A DNA stretch of 64,000 nucleotides, taken from assembly GCF_028898845.1 (NCBI RefSeq), contig NZ_CP118574.1, positions 6,049,001 through 6,113,000 of the forward strand. The letters are read 5' to 3'. Shown one piece after another: positions 17,702 to 27,438 of this stretch. Position 1 is the stretch's first letter. Each line of letters opens with the position of its first letter. A program made the position numbers and the translations under genes. The notes under the pieces are model-generated. The model was given only the letters and a program-made list of their open reading frames with translations. It did not search any database and had not been told where the DNA came from. The stretch comes from Streptomyces sp. WZ-12 (lineage in GTDB: Bacteria; Actinomycetota; Actinomycetes; Streptomycetales; Streptomycetaceae).

Positions 17702-18048
17702 GGGCCTGCCTCCTTCCCGTTTCCTGGGTTACCTGTTTCTGCAGCTGGATTACCTGTTCCTGCGGCTTGTTCCCGCAGCTTCCTGGGTTGCTTGTTCCTG
17801 CTGCTTCTTGGGTTGTTTGGCTGTCCTGTTTGGGCGTTACTCCCTCCTCCCTCCTTCTTCTCCCTCCTTCTTCCGGTTCCGGTGGCTGTTCCTGTGTTCC
17901 TTTGACCGCTCCTGTTCTCGATCTGCTTCGGCTTGGCTTGGTGTGGTTGAGGGGGCTGGACTTGGTGGACTGGCTTGGTGGTTGGGGGCGTTGGGGCGGG
18001 GCCGGGTGGGCCTTGCGGGGGCCTCCTTCCTTGCTGTTTCGGCAACGA
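17702..18048. other. Low-GC, repetitive gap upstream of the DMT gene
   Basis: This stretch is rich in TTCCTG and TTCTTG words on the plus strand (17710-17880) and far less GC-rich than neighbouring genes. The minus-strand reading gives Gln/Arg/Asn/Gly-rich peptide without a family match. It separates the upstream coupled genes from the DMT gene and may hold a promoter; I see no definite hexamers. Confidence 0.5.
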
Positions 18049-18837
18049 TTACGGAGGGTGGTTTTGTTCCCACGGATTGTTATGGGGCGCGATTAGTGAT
18101 GAAGGGGTGGGGATGGGGGCGGTGGGGCGGGCGTGGGCCAGGAGGATGGAGGCGAGGGAGGGGGCGTGGCAGGCGGCGCGGTCGAGGGGGCGGAGGGGGC
18201 GGGGGACGTCGTGGTACGGGGCGCCGGCGATGCGGATGACGTCGAAGCCGGATGCGGTGAGGAAGGCGCGGAGGGCGCGGGCGGTGTAGAGGCGCAGGTG
18301 GCCGACGACCTGGGTGCCTGGGCGGCCGTGGATGGCGCGCAGGCTGACCTCGGAGAAGACGGGTTGGACGCCCGCGAGCAGGAGGCCGCGGTTGTACCAG
18401 GCGGCGAGGTTCGGGGTGGAGAGCAGGAGGTGGCCGCCGGGGCGGAGGACGCGGCGGAGTTCGTCCAGGGCGGCGTCCGGGTCGACCAGGTGCTCGATGA
18501 CCTCGCTGAAGAGGACGGCGTCGGCGGAGCCGGTGGCGAACGGCAGCCCACCGTCGGTGAGTTCGCCGCGTACGACGTGGCGGAGGCGGGTGGCGGCGCG
18601 GCGGAGGGCGTCCTGGGACCAGTCGACGCCGATGATGCGGTGGTCCCCGAGGGCGTCCGCGGCGGTGGCGGCGGCGGTGCCGTCGCCGCAGCCGATGTCC
18701 AGGACGGTGGCGGGCGGCGCCCCGGCGCGTACCGGGCCGAGGGCGCGCGCCAGGAGTCGGGCCTGGCGTCGGCTGCGGGCGGGGCCGGAGGCGACCGGTA
18801 CCGCGGGGTTCTCGTAGAAGTTCTGCAGGGCGGTCAT
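18049..18837 (-). CDS. Class I SAM-dependent methyltransferase
   Basis: The 262-residue protein has the Rossmann methyltransferase signature: VLDIGCGDGTAAATAADAL (motif I), IIGVDWSQDAL (motif II), ADAVLFSEVIEHLVDPD (the EVIEH motif), and LRPGGHLLLSTPNLA (motif III). It resembles the Methyltransf_11 group that acts on sugars and lipid-linked intermediates. The ATG at 18837 overlaps the stop of the acyltransferase pseudogene (18834) by 4 bases, so it was originally coupled to it. The C-terminal dozen residues look irregular; the natural end may be a little earlier in homologues. Confidence 0.85.
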   Translation of the reverse strand: MTALQNFYENPAVPVASGPARSRRQARLLARALGPVRAGAPPATVLDIGCGDGTAAATAADALGDHRIIGVDWSQDALRRAATRLRHVVRGELTDGGLPFATGSADAVLFSEVIEHLVDPDAALDELRRVLRPGGHLLLSTPNLAAWYNRGLLLAGVQPVFSEVSLRAIHGRPGTQVVGHLRLYTARALRAFLTASGFDVIRIAGAPYHDVPRPLRPLDRAACHAPSLASILLAHARPTAPIPTPSSLIAPHNNPWEQNHPP

Positions 18838-20532
18838 GGGGTGGCTCCTTCGGCCGGTGGGCCGGCGCCTTCCGCGGGTGACCGGTTGGGTGGGGACTCC
18901 GGTTGCGGCCGGGCTGGTATCGGTGGTGGCCAGGAGGTTCGCGGTGGTGGCGGTGGTGGCGGTGTTGGTCGGGCGGATTCCGGGGCCGGGGGTCGAGTGG
19001 ATTCCGGTGGTGGTCGGTTGGCTTCCGGTTCAGGGGGCCAAGTGGGGTCCGGTGAAGGCCGGTTGGCTTCTGGTTGTGGGGGCCGGGCGGTGGCGGCGAG
19101 GGAGGAGCGGAAGAGGTCCAGTAGGCGGGCGGCGGCCGCGTCGTCGACGAGGGCGCGGGACCAGCGGAGGGCGAGGTGGATGCGGTCGCCGTCGCTGGTG
19201 GCCGCGGCGGTGATGCTCAACCCGCGGGGCATCCGGGCCGGGGCGGAGAACCACACCGCGGTCGCCCGGCCGCCCTCGGCGCCGAAGTCCAGGGGATAGG
19301 GGATGCGGCCGATGTTGGAGAGAAGGGCGGTGGGCGCCCAGGGGCGGCGAGGGCGCGCAGGGCTCGGTGAGGGCGCGGCGCGCGCCGATGGGGAGCGGGA
19401 GGGCGGTCAACAGGGTTCCGGCCAGGCCGAGTTGTGGTCTCGGGTGGATTTCAGGGCGCGGGTGCGGGCGGCCGTGTGGTGGAGGAGGTCGGACGGGGTG
19501 GGGGCGTCGCCGGTTCTGGGTGGGGCGGGGAAGTGGACCGGGGCCAGGCGGGTGCCGTTGCCGATGGGCATCTGGGGGCCCCGCGGCCGGTCGTCGATGG
19601 GCATGGTGATGACGACGGGGGCGGTGGGGCGGTCGTGCCGGGCGTTCCAGTGGGTGGTCATCAGGTAGGTGGCGACGAGGAGTTGGTCGTTGATGGTGTA
19701 GGGGGCTTGGGTGCCGGTGGGGTGTGGGGGCGGGTGGGCAGGGGGAGGTGGGTGAGGAGTATGCCGTTGCCGGGGAGGGGAGGGTGGCGTCGGTGAGGCT
19801 TCTTTGCGGGTTCGTTGGTGGGGTGTTGGAGGGGGGCTGAGTGGGAGGGGGCGATGTGGGCGGGGCGGATGAGGGGGTTGGGGCGGGCGAGGGGAATGGA
19901 GGGGCGGGGGTGTGGTGGGAATGGGGAGTGGTGGGTGGGGCGGGGTGAGTGTGTCCATAGAGTTCGGCGGTGGTGGCGAGGATGCGGAGGGCGGCGGGGC
20001 CGTCGAGTGCGGTGTGGTGGGCGGTGAGCAGGAGCACCGTGCCCTGGGGAGGGGCTGGTTGGGGGTCGGTCGTGGTGGGGTGTGTGGGTTCGATGACCTC
20101 TAGGCGCAGTGGTGGTGCGGAGTCCAGGGGAGGGCAGTCGGTGAGCGCCCGGGACCGGGCGCGGGCGAGGGCGTCGGGGCCCGGGGGCGGGAAGACGACC
20201 GGGTCCGTGTCGGGGGTGGGGGTGAGCTGCCACCAGTAGTGGCGGTGCCACCAACGGGCCGGTACCTGGCGCATCAGGACGCGGGGGTGGCGGGCGAGCG
20301 CCCGGTGGAACGCGGTGCGCAGCCGGGCGTGGTCGAGTCGGCCGGGGAGGTGGACCTCTACGTGGACGGTCTCCGGTTCGTCGTCCTCCAGGCAGTGGCG
20401 GGAGATCTCGTCGACGAGGGGGAAGCGGACGCGGGGGGCGGGGCCGGTCCCGGTGGTGGGGGCCCGACCTTCCCGCGCGAGGGTGTCCCGCCCGTCCGGT
20501 GGGTCGTGCCGGGCCGGTTGGAGGGCGGTCAT
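18834..20532 (-). pseudogene. Stand-alone condensation/PapA-like acyltransferase with multiple frameshifts
   Basis: The gene starts at ATG 20532, overlapping the arabinofuranosyltransferase-like stop by ATGA. Its first frame reads ISRHCLEDDEPETVHVEVHL, then the catalytic HHTALDG (HHxxxDG), as in condensation-domain and PapA5-type O-acyltransferases. After AELYG (~19950) the coding sense jumps between frames. GNGILLTHLPLP is in one. APYTINDQLLVATYLMTTHW to ALKSTRDHN is in a second. QLGLAGTLLTALPLPIGA returns to the first, and ALLSNIGRIPYPLDFGAEGG to the stop at 18834 is in the second again. Jumps lie near 19950-19720 (two or more), 19435 and 19350. In functional relatives this is one ~450-residue protein, so the gene is dead or the sequence locally faulty. 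Confidence 0.78.
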
Positions 20533-23500
20533 TGTGGGGTGTCCTCCGGGTCGGGGAGCGGCGGGCGGAGGGGGGCCGTGGGGTCGGCTCCCGTGTCCCG
20601 GTGCGGTGTACGGGCCGGCGGCGCGGCCCCGCCGTCGGGCGCGCCACCCTCGGCCGGAGCGGCCGGAGCATTCGGAGTGGTCGAAGCGGTTGGAGTGGCT
20701 GAGGGGGCCGGGGTATCCGGAGTGACCGAGGGGGTGCCGGGGCCGTCTTCCTTCCCCGAACTCCCCTGGTTGCCCCCCTTGTTCGAACCGCCGCCCGGTC
20801 CACTCCCCATCCCTGGGACGCCCGGGCCGTTGCCCGCCCCGGCACCGTTCCCGGCGCGGGTCGGCCAGGTGACGACCGCCGCCGTGAGGGCCAGGAGAGC
20901 GAGGGCCTGGGCGGGGGCGCTGAAGGCGCCGGAGCTGTCGGCGAGCGGGTGGCCCGCGCCGAGGGCCGCGGTGATGCCGGCCGCGAGCATCGCGGTGCCG
21001 GCCAGCGGTGCCAGCGCCCGCGGCCGGAGGCGGGCCACCAGGGCCAGGAGCGGGACGATGAGTGCGTACGGGCCGGCGGCCAGGGCCACCACCACGGTCA
21101 GGGCGAGCGTGCCCAGGACCCAGGAGGGGGCGGGGGGTTGCTGCGGTGCCGTTGGCGGGGTGCGCGGGGTGCGGCGGATCAGGGCGGAGGCGATGAGCAG
21201 GGCGATGCCCAGGATGCCGCCGATGAGGCCGAGGTGGTACAAGGTGGCCGGCGCGTAGCTGAGTTCGACGGTGCCGGCGGCGCCGGCCGGGACGAGGAAC
21301 GCCTGTTGCCAGCCGTCCACCCGGAGCGGGGTGAGCTGTTTGCCGTTGAGGGTGGCGCGCCAGCCGTCGTTGGCGTTCTCGTGGAGTTGGAGGTAGGCGG
21401 CGCGGCCGGCGCCGACGGCGACGGTGCGGTGGTCGCCGGACCACTGTTTGACGGCGACGGAGCGGGCCGGGGCGGGCGGGCGCGCGGCGGAGGCGGCCGT
21501 ACCGTCCGTGGAGGCGGTCGTCCCGCCCGCCGCAGCGGCAGGCCGTGCGCCGGCGTCGGCCCCGTTGGCGACCCCGGTCCCGGTCCCCGTGCTCAGCGTC
21601 ACGTCCGTGATCGTCAACGGCCCCTGGTCGCCGGTCTCGACGCGGTGTTGGCCGGCGCGCATGAGGATCTGGCCGTTGGTGACGGCGGGGCCGCAGGGTC
21701 GGACGGTGACGGGGCGGCGCTCGGTGAGGTCGCGGACGGAGCCGCTGGCCTTCGTCGCGTAGAGGATGCCGTCGACGGCGAGCGGGGGGCCCTGGCCACA
21801 GGGGAGGGCGAAGCGCCGGTCGGGGGCCGGGGGCGGGGTGCGGTAGGCGTCGAGGGCGGGGAGGTAGATCTCGCTGAGGCCGACGGGGAGCTGGAGCGCC
21901 TGGCCGGCGACCGGGTTGCTGAGGGAGAGTTCCTTGACCTTGCTGATGGTGATGTCGAGGCGGTCGGTGGTGATCGGGTCGAAGCGGGCCAGCCCGTTTT
22001 CGTCGACGGCCGCGGTGGCCGCCCCGTAGGGGGAGTTGAGCTGGATCTGCTCGGGGCGGGTGGAGATGCCGCCGGCGGCGGCCAGCACCATCCGGTCGAT
22101 CTTCTTCTTGCCGGGCCAGCGCAGGTGGATGGTGGGTTTGGCGCCGGCGATCCAGGCGGTGGTCAGGTCGCCGTCGACGAGGTTGCGCGGGCTGAGGGAC
22201 TGGCCGAAGCCGAAGCTGGTGGAGTCGGCGGTGGCGGTGATGCGGTCCTTCTGGTCGGGGGCGACCCGGTCCAGCAGCCGGTCGAGGGCGGGGCCGGGGA
22301 CGGCGAGGGCGGTGCCGGAGACGGTGTACGGGGCGGTGCGGCCGGTGTCGAACTGGCGGTGCAGGCCGACCTCGGCGGAGACGGGCGAGAGGCCGCCGGG
22401 GTCGCTGCCCCGATGGAGGGAGACGATCTGCGACGGGGCGTCGGAATGCCGGGCGTCGGTGGGGAGTTGAAGGAGTCGGGACACCTGGACACCGGGGACG
22501 GAGATCTCAGTGAAGCCGGCGCCGGAGAGTCCGGCGCGCGGGGTCTGGGTGCCCAGGATGGTGAGTTGGAGCCAGGCCGCCTTGCCGGGCGGGGCCTTGA
22601 TCTGCTGGCGGGAGCCGTCGGGGCGGAGTTGGCTGTCGGCGCGGCCGCGGTCGGTCTGGACGCGGACGGAGGTGGGGGCGGCGCGCAGTCCGTCGCCGCG
22701 CAGGGGCGTGACGGAGAGCGTGGCGGGGATGTTGGTCGGCGCGTTGAAGGTGATCCGGATCCACTGGCCGACGGGGTTGCCGGCGCTGCCCTCGGCCCAG
22801 GCGGTGTCGGGGTTGCCGTCGAAGGCGTTGACGGGGTCGTACTGCGGCAGGTGGAAGAGCCAGTTGCCACTGGAGGAGGCGGTGACGGCGGCGGCGCCGC
22901 GGAGCACGGCGGTGGTCTGGTGCTGGATGCCGGGGATCGGCAGGATCTGACGGGGCGGGCGGCCGGGGTCCTGGAGGCTGCCGGGCAGGTTGGTCTCGTC
23001 GGCGGTGTAGGTGTAGGAGGTGTTGCTGCCCACCAGGCCGAAGCGGGTGTCGGCGCGGCGCAGGCCGTCGGCGGTGAGTTGCAGCGGCGGGGCGTCGACG
23101 CCGGGGTGGGGGTCGCCGGTGAGGACGGTGGGGCGGTCGCGCAGTGCGGGGTCGACGGAGAGTTGGAGCAGGGCCTCCGGGCCGCCGCTGAGTTGGGCGG
23201 TGTCCGCGGTGGCGGGGGCGGTGACGGGGCCGGGTTCGGCGACCCCTTGTGGTCGGTAGATCTCCACGGAGCGCTGGCGCGGGTAGAGGCCCTGGATCTG
23301 GACGGGCGTCTCGGCGGGGATCCGGCCGGCGGTGGTGAGCGGGCCGAAGGCGGCGGCCTTGCGGTAGCCGGACGCCTCCAGGGTGTGCTCGACGGTCTGC
23401 GGGGGGACGTAGCCGATCTGGTCGGGGTCGAGGTCGTTGCGGACGACAACGTCGTGGATGCCGGCCCGGTGCAGGTAGTCGCGCAGGCCGGGGACCTCGG

Positions 23501-25079
23501 CGCCGGTGAGCAGGGCCTGTTCGACGGCGTCCAGGGCGCGGCGGGATCCGGGCGTCCCGAAGGGCACGAAGTCGCGCTGCGCCCACGGGGATTGGGCGAG
23601 CACGTCCATGGGGTCGTCGATGGGTGAGCCCCAGGTGAACAGGCCGTGCGCGGTGGCGGGGACCACCAGGGAGCGGCTGCCGTGGGTGTGGTCCTTGAGC
23701 CAGGAGGCGGTCTGCTGCCAGTAGGTGGGGAGTTGGCGGAACGCGCCCGGTTGGAGGACGGTGCCGCCCAGGTAGGGCAGGGCCAGCGCCGGGAGGACGA
23801 GCAGCGCGGCCGCTGTGGTGGGCAGGCGGCCGGCGGTCAGGCGGGCGGCGCGCCGCCCGGTTCCCGTCCACCGGAGGGTGCCGAGCAGGTGGGCCAGGCC
23901 CAGGGCGAGCGCCAGGCCGAGGCCCGGGGTGAACTTGTAGATGTTGCGGAACGGGCGCAGCCAGCCGTTCAGCCACTCCTGCCAGATGGCGTGCAGCGGG
24001 CCGCCGAGGGCGCCGCCGTAGCCGGCCAGCCCGATGAGCGCGACGGTCAGCACGGTCAGCAGCAGCCAGCGCCGTTCGGGCAGGTTGCGGCGGGCCAGGC
24101 CGGCCAGGCCCAGGGCGGTGGCGAGGGCGGAGCCGCACACCGCGAAGGCGTTGCCGGTCATGGTCTGGCCGGCCGGCAGCCAGGGTTTGCCGAAGTTGAG
24201 GTAGCCGACCCAGTTGCCGGCGCCGCGCAGCAATTCGGTAGCGGACATGGTGGCGGTGGTGGTGTCGGCCTGCTCGATGTACGGCATGAAGTTCTCGCCG
24301 TGCAGGCCCAGGAGGAGCAGCGGCACCGTCCACCAGGCGGTGGCCAGGACGACGCCGGGCAGCCACCAGGCGAGCAGGGTGCGGCGGCGCGCTCCCGTAC
24401 GGGACAGCGCGTACAGCAGCACCGGTAACAGGGACGCGAGGGTGGAGGCCGCGTTGACGCCGCCCATGAGGGGGATCAGCAGTGCCGAACGGGTCGCCGC
24501 GGTACGGGCGGTGGGCCGCCCGTCGGTGAGCGGCAGCAGGACCCAGGGCAGCAGTGCGCCGGGCAGTGCGGCGGCGGAGGTGGAGCCGACGACGATGGTG
24601 AAGGCGGGCCACAGGGCGTAGCAGGCGGCCGCCAGCAGCCTGCTGCGCGGGCCGCCGATACGCAGCCGCTCGGCGAGCCGCAGCGCGCCCCAGAAGGCGG
24701 TGGTGACGATCAGCGACATCCACAGCCGCTCGGCGAGCCAGACCGGCAGGTGCACCGCGTGGGCGGTGCCGTAATACGGGAGGGCGGGGAAGGCGTAGCC
24801 GATGTACTGGTCGGCGAGGCCGCCGAAGCCGGCCCGGTCGTGCCACAACTGCCCGAGGTCGGTGAGGAAGCGCCAGGGGTCGACGGCCACCCCCAGCTTC
24901 GTCTCGAACGTCATCTTCCCCGGGGACGGGGCCAGGAACGCGACCAGGACGGCCGCCCAGAAGGCGAACAGCCAGCGCCTGCGCCGGGGTTCGTCGGGTG
25001 GCGGGGCGGGGGCGGTGACCGGGGTGCCGCCGGCGTCGGGCGCTCCGGGGGACGGGGACTTCTGCAGCGTCTGGGTCAT
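20529..25079 (-). CDS. AftD-like alpha-(1->3)-arabinofuranosyltransferase homologue (DUF3367)
   Basis: The 1516-residue membrane protein has a GT-C-type multi-helix N-terminus (about residues 35-450), starting WLFAFWAAVLVAFLAPSPGK and including ADQYIGYAFPALPYYG. An extracytoplasmic part follows with two discoidin/F5-8C-like carbohydrate-binding domains, near 730-860 (NAFDGNPDTAWAEG) and 950-1070 (NLVDGDLTTAWIAG). Further helices lie at 1280-1405, and a Gly/Pro/Ala-rich tail ends the protein. AftD of mycobacteria transfers arabinofuranose from decaprenyl-phospho-arabinose onto cell-wall arabinan outside the membrane. Streptomyces has no classical arabinogalactan, so the acceptor here is unknown. 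Codon 218 is TTA (24426-24428). It overlaps the genes on both sides by ATGA. Confidence 0.88.
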   Translation of the reverse strand: MTQTLQKSPSPGAPDAGGTPVTAPAPPPDEPRRRRWLFAFWAAVLVAFLAPSPGKMTFETKLGVAVDPWRFLTDLGQLWHDRAGFGGLADQYIGYAFPALPYYGTAHAVHLPVWLAERLWMSLIVTTAFWGALRLAERLRIGGPRSRLLAAACYALWPAFTIVVGSTSAAALPGALLPWVLLPLTDGRPTARTAATRSALLIPLMGGVNAASTLASLLPVLLYALSRTGARRRTLLAWWLPGVVLATAWWTVPLLLLGLHGENFMPYIEQADTTTATMSATELLRGAGNWVGYLNFGKPWLPAGQTMTGNAFAVCGSALATALGLAGLARRNLPERRWLLLTVLTVALIGLAGYGGALGGPLHAIWQEWLNGWLRPFRNIYKFTPGLGLALALGLAHLLGTLRWTGTGRRAARLTAGRLPTTAAALLVLPALALPYLGGTVLQPGAFRQLPTYWQQTASWLKDHTHGSRSLVVPATAHGLFTWGSPIDDPMDVLAQSPWAQRDFVPFGTPGSRRALDAVEQALLTGAEVPGLRDYLHRAGIHDVVVRNDLDPDQIGYVPPQTVEHTLEASGYRKAAAFGPLTTAGRIPAETPVQIQGLYPRQRSVEIYRPQGVAEPGPVTAPATADTAQLSGGPEALLQLSVDPALRDRPTVLTGDPHPGVDAPPLQLTADGLRRADTRFGLVGSNTSYTYTADETNLPGSLQDPGRPPRQILPIPGIQHQTTAVLRGAAAVTASSSGNWLFHLPQYDPVNAFDGNPDTAWAEGSAGNPVGQWIRITFNAPTNIPATLSVTPLRGDGLRAAPTSVRVQTDRGRADSQLRPDGSRQQIKAPPGKAAWLQLTILGTQTPRAGLSGAGFTEISVPGVQVSRLLQLPTDARHSDAPSQIVSLHRGSDPGGLSPVSAEVGLHRQFDTGRTAPYTVSGTALAVPGPALDRLLDRVAPDQKDRITATADSTSFGFGQSLSPRNLVDGDLTTAWIAGAKPTIHLRWPGKKKIDRMVLAAAGGISTRPEQIQLNSPYGAATAAVDENGLARFDPITTDRLDITISKVKELSLSNPVAGQALQLPVGLSEIYLPALDAYRTPPPAPDRRFALPCGQGPPLAVDGILYATKASGSVRDLTERRPVTVRPCGPAVTNGQILMRAGQHRVETGDQGPLTITDVTLSTGTGTGVANGADAGARPAAAAGGTTASTDGTAASAARPPAPARSVAVKQWSGDHRTVAVGAGRAAYLQLHENANDGWRATLNGKQLTPLRVDGWQQAFLVPAGAAGTVELSYAPATLYHLGLIGGILGIALLIASALIRRTPRTPPTAPQQPPAPSWVLGTLALTVVVALAAGPYALIVPLLALVARLRPRALAPLAGTAMLAAGITAALGAGHPLADSSGAFSAPAQALALLALTAAVVTWPTRAGNGAGAGNGPGVPGMGSGPGGGSNKGGNQGSSGKEDGPGTPSVTPDTPAPSATPTASTTPNAPAAPAEGGAPDGGAAPPARTPHRDTGADPTAPLRPPLPDPEDTPQ

Positions 25080-25801
25080 GGCAACCGCCGGAGGATGAGG
25101 AGGAGGTTCCAGGTGGCGATCTCGCGGACGCCGGGGAGGCGGGGGATGGCCTCGGCGAGGAACGGCGCGTAGCGGGAGCGGGCGGTGACGAGCGTGACGT
25201 CGTCCCGGGCGCGGACCTGGCGCAGGGTGCGGCCGATGTGCACGGCGAAGAGGTTCTGGCCCAGGGTGTGCTTGGCGGGGCGGCCGGTGCGGCGCTGGTA
25301 GCGGCGGCGGGCCCGTTCGGCGCCGAGGTAGTGCCAGGGCGCGGTCTCGTGGCCGCCCCAGGGGGAGAGCCAGTTGGTGAACGCCACATAGATCAGGCCG
25401 CCGGGGCGGGTGACCCGCACCAGTTCGCTGAGGAAGGTCTGCGGATCGGCCACGTGCTCCAGGACGTTGGAGGAGAAGCAGACGTCGGCGGTGCCGTCGG
25501 CGAGCGGCAGCAGATAGCCGTCGGCGAGCACCGCCCCGTCGGTGATCCGGCCGCGGGCGGCCAGTTCCGCGGTGTCGGGTTCGAAGAGGTAGCCGCGGGC
25601 GCCGCGGCGGCGGAACTCCTCGGTGAAGTGGCCGCTGCCGCCGCCGACGTCGACGACCACCGCGCCGCTCAACGGGGCGTAGCGTTCGACCTGGTTGGCG
25701 GCGTCCCGGGCGAGCAGCCGGTAACAGTGGTCGGGGTCGGTGGGCTCGTTCAGGAAGGCGCGGAAGAGGGCGAGGGACCTGCCCAGCGAGGGGTCGCGCA
25801 C
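25076..25801 (-). CDS. Class I SAM-dependent methyltransferase
   Basis: The 241-residue protein shows VVVDVGGGSGHFTEEFRRRG (SAM motif I), YLFEPDTAELAARG (motif II), VCFSSNVLEHVADPQTFLSE (N-V-L-E-H motif), and RVTRPGGLIYVAFTNWLSPW (motif III). It resembles methyltransferases found next to AftD-like and GT4 genes in actinobacteria, where the substrate is probably a sugar or a lipid-linked glycan. ATGA overlap with the arabinofuranosyltransferase-like gene and a 7-base gap to the GT4 gene upstream put it inside one transcription unit. Confidence 0.88.
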   Translation of the reverse strand: MRDPSLGRSLALFRAFLNEPTDPDHCYRLLARDAANQVERYAPLSGAVVVDVGGGSGHFTEEFRRRGARGYLFEPDTAELAARGRITDGAVLADGYLLPLADGTADVCFSSNVLEHVADPQTFLSELVRVTRPGGLIYVAFTNWLSPWGGHETAPWHYLGAERARRRYQRRTGRPAKHTLGQNLFAVHIGRTLRQVRARDDVTLVTARSRYAPFLAEAIPRLPGVREIATWNLLLILRRLP

Positions 25802-25808
25802 GGGCCGG

Positions 25809-27125
25809 TCACCGCCCGGCGAGCGGCCGGAGGTATGCCTCCGTGGCGACCGCCCGGAAGCTCCGGACGGTCCGGCTCCATCTGAAGCGGGCGGCGCGGT
25901 CGGCGGCCGCGGCGCCCAGGGCGTGCCGCCGGCGGGCGCTCAGTGCCAGCGTGCACCAGTGGGCGGCGAAGGCGCTCTCGCCGCGGGCCAGCAGCCCGGT
26001 GGTGCCGTCCTCGACGGAGTCCCGCAGGCCGGGGATGTCGAAGCCGACGGTGGGGGTGCCCCGCGCGGCGGCCTCCATCACCACCAGGCCCCACCCCTCC
26101 ACCAGGGAGGGGTGCAGCAGTAGCCAGGAGGAGCACAGGAGTTGGTGCTTGCGCTGCTCGGAGATCCGGCCGGTGAAGACGACGTCGGGACCGGCCAGCG
26201 CGGCCAGCCGGTTGTGTTCCGGGCCGTCGCCGACGATCACCAGCCGGCCGCCGGTGACCGGGCGGACCCGCTCCCACAGCCGCAGCAGCAGGTCGACCCG
26301 CTTGTACTCGACGAGCCGCCCCATGGCCAGGAACAGCGGCTCGGGGGCCTCGGGGAGCAGCGGGCCCGGCTCCTCGACCCCGTTGTGGACGAGCCGGATC
26401 CTCTCCGGCGCGACGCCGAGGTCCGCCAGCGCGGCGGCGGTCGAGTCGGAGACCGCGACCATCAGGTTGCCGCGGTGGGTGCCGGCCAGCGCCCAGTGCT
26501 CCAGCCGGCGGCCGAGCCGGGCCGCCGGCGCCGGATAGCGCATCCGCCACAGGTCGGTGTGGACGTGGTTGACCAGGCACAGGGTGGGGCCGCGGTGCCA
26601 GAGGGGCGCGAGGTACGGCATGCCGTTGCAGACCTCGACCAGCAGGTCGCAGCCGCCGGCACGGCGCGTCACCTGGCGGGGCACGCGCAGGAAGTGGCCG
26701 GCGTCGCCGCCGGCGGTCAGGACGCGGTAGGCGGGGGCGGTCTCGCGAACGCCCGTGCCTCCGGGGAAAGTTGGGATCTCGACGGGGGGCGGGCCTGCCG
26801 GGGAGGTGGGGCCGCCGCACAGCAGGGTGACCTCGTGCCCGTGGGCGGTGAGTCCGGCGGCGATCCGGTCCACCAGCAACTCGGAGCCGCCGGCGGCCGG
26901 GTTGGCGAGGTCGCGGCGGGCCAGGAACACGATCCGGCGGGGGCGCGGGGGCTCGTCCGCGACCGGGGACGGGGGCGCGGCAGGGAACGGGTACGCGGCC
27001 GGAGCGGTGACCGTGGACGGCGTACGGGGCGCCGGTGGCGCGAGAGGTGCGGGTGGTTCTAGGGGAGCGGGTGCGGCCGCTGGGGACGCGGGCAGCGGTG
27101 GGGACGGGGGTACATGCTGAGGCAT
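25809..27125 (-). CDS. Family 4 glycosyltransferase
   Basis: The 438-residue protein starts with a Pro/Ala-rich cytoplasmic segment of about 65 residues. The GT-B fold follows: RRIVFLARRDLANPAAGGSE (N-terminal glycine loop), VAVSDSTAAALADLGV, FLAMGRLVEYKRVDLLL, and LVIVGDGPEHNRLAAL. The donor-binding C-terminal motif is HPSLVEGWGLVVMEAAARGTP (the E-x7-E element). It transfers a sugar from a nucleotide donor on the inner face of the membrane, perhaps making a lipid-linked precursor for the downstream arabinofuranosyltransferase-like enzyme. The ATG at 27125 is the most plausible start; no strong ribosome binding site is seen. Codon use matches its neighbours. Confidence 0.86.
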   Translation of the reverse strand: MPQHVPPSPPLPASPAAAPAPLEPPAPLAPPAPRTPSTVTAPAAYPFPAAPPSPVADEPPRPRRIVFLARRDLANPAAGGSELLVDRIAAGLTAHGHEVTLLCGGPTSPAGPPPVEIPTFPGGTGVRETAPAYRVLTAGGDAGHFLRVPRQVTRRAGGCDLLVEVCNGMPYLAPLWHRGPTLCLVNHVHTDLWRMRYPAPAARLGRRLEHWALAGTHRGNLMVAVSDSTAAALADLGVAPERIRLVHNGVEEPGPLLPEAPEPLFLAMGRLVEYKRVDLLLRLWERVRPVTGGRLVIVGDGPEHNRLAALAGPDVVFTGRISEQRKHQLLCSSWLLLHPSLVEGWGLVVMEAAARGTPTVGFDIPGLRDSVEDGTTGLLARGESAFAAHWCTLALSARRRHALGAAAADRAARFRWSRTVRSFRAVATEAYLRPLAGR

Positions 27126-27438
27126 GTGGGATCCAACTCGTCTCAGGGTGCGGTACCTGCGGTGGGGGACGTACTGCGTGCTGAGTCGTGCGGGGCGTGC
27201 GGGGCGTGCTGTGTTTGCGTGGCAGTGAGGGGTGCGGGTGGTGCAGGGGGTGCGCGGGGTGTGACAGGGGTGAGCGGTTGGTGGGGCGTGCGGCAGGGGG
27301 CGTGTTCCGGTTGGGGGGGTGGAACTGTGGTGCGCGTGGGGGCGGGTGTCCGGTTGGAGGGCCAGTGTTCGCGCCCCGAAGCGCCCCCGGCTACTCACCG
27401 AGGTGACAAAATCCGCTCCGGACCGGGTCGTTGTTTCG
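27126..27438. other. Gap between DUF3068 and GT4 genes
   Basis: The 313 bases are G/T-rich on the plus strand with repeated GTGCGGGG-like words. The gap separates the DUF3068 gene from the coupled GT4-methyltransferase-AftD block, so a promoter for the latter on the minus strand is likely here; I could not point to hexamers with confidence. Confidence 0.45.

Noticed and set aside
18834-20532. Condensation domain as part of an NRPS gene cluster
   Set aside because: No adenylation or carrier domain is nearby; the protein is stand-alone and sits among envelope genes.
20949-23627. An 892-residue plus-strand frame inside the AftD-like gene
   Set aside because: Composition is Gly/Ala/Glu/Arg-rich with no motifs; the minus-strand membrane protein explains the region.
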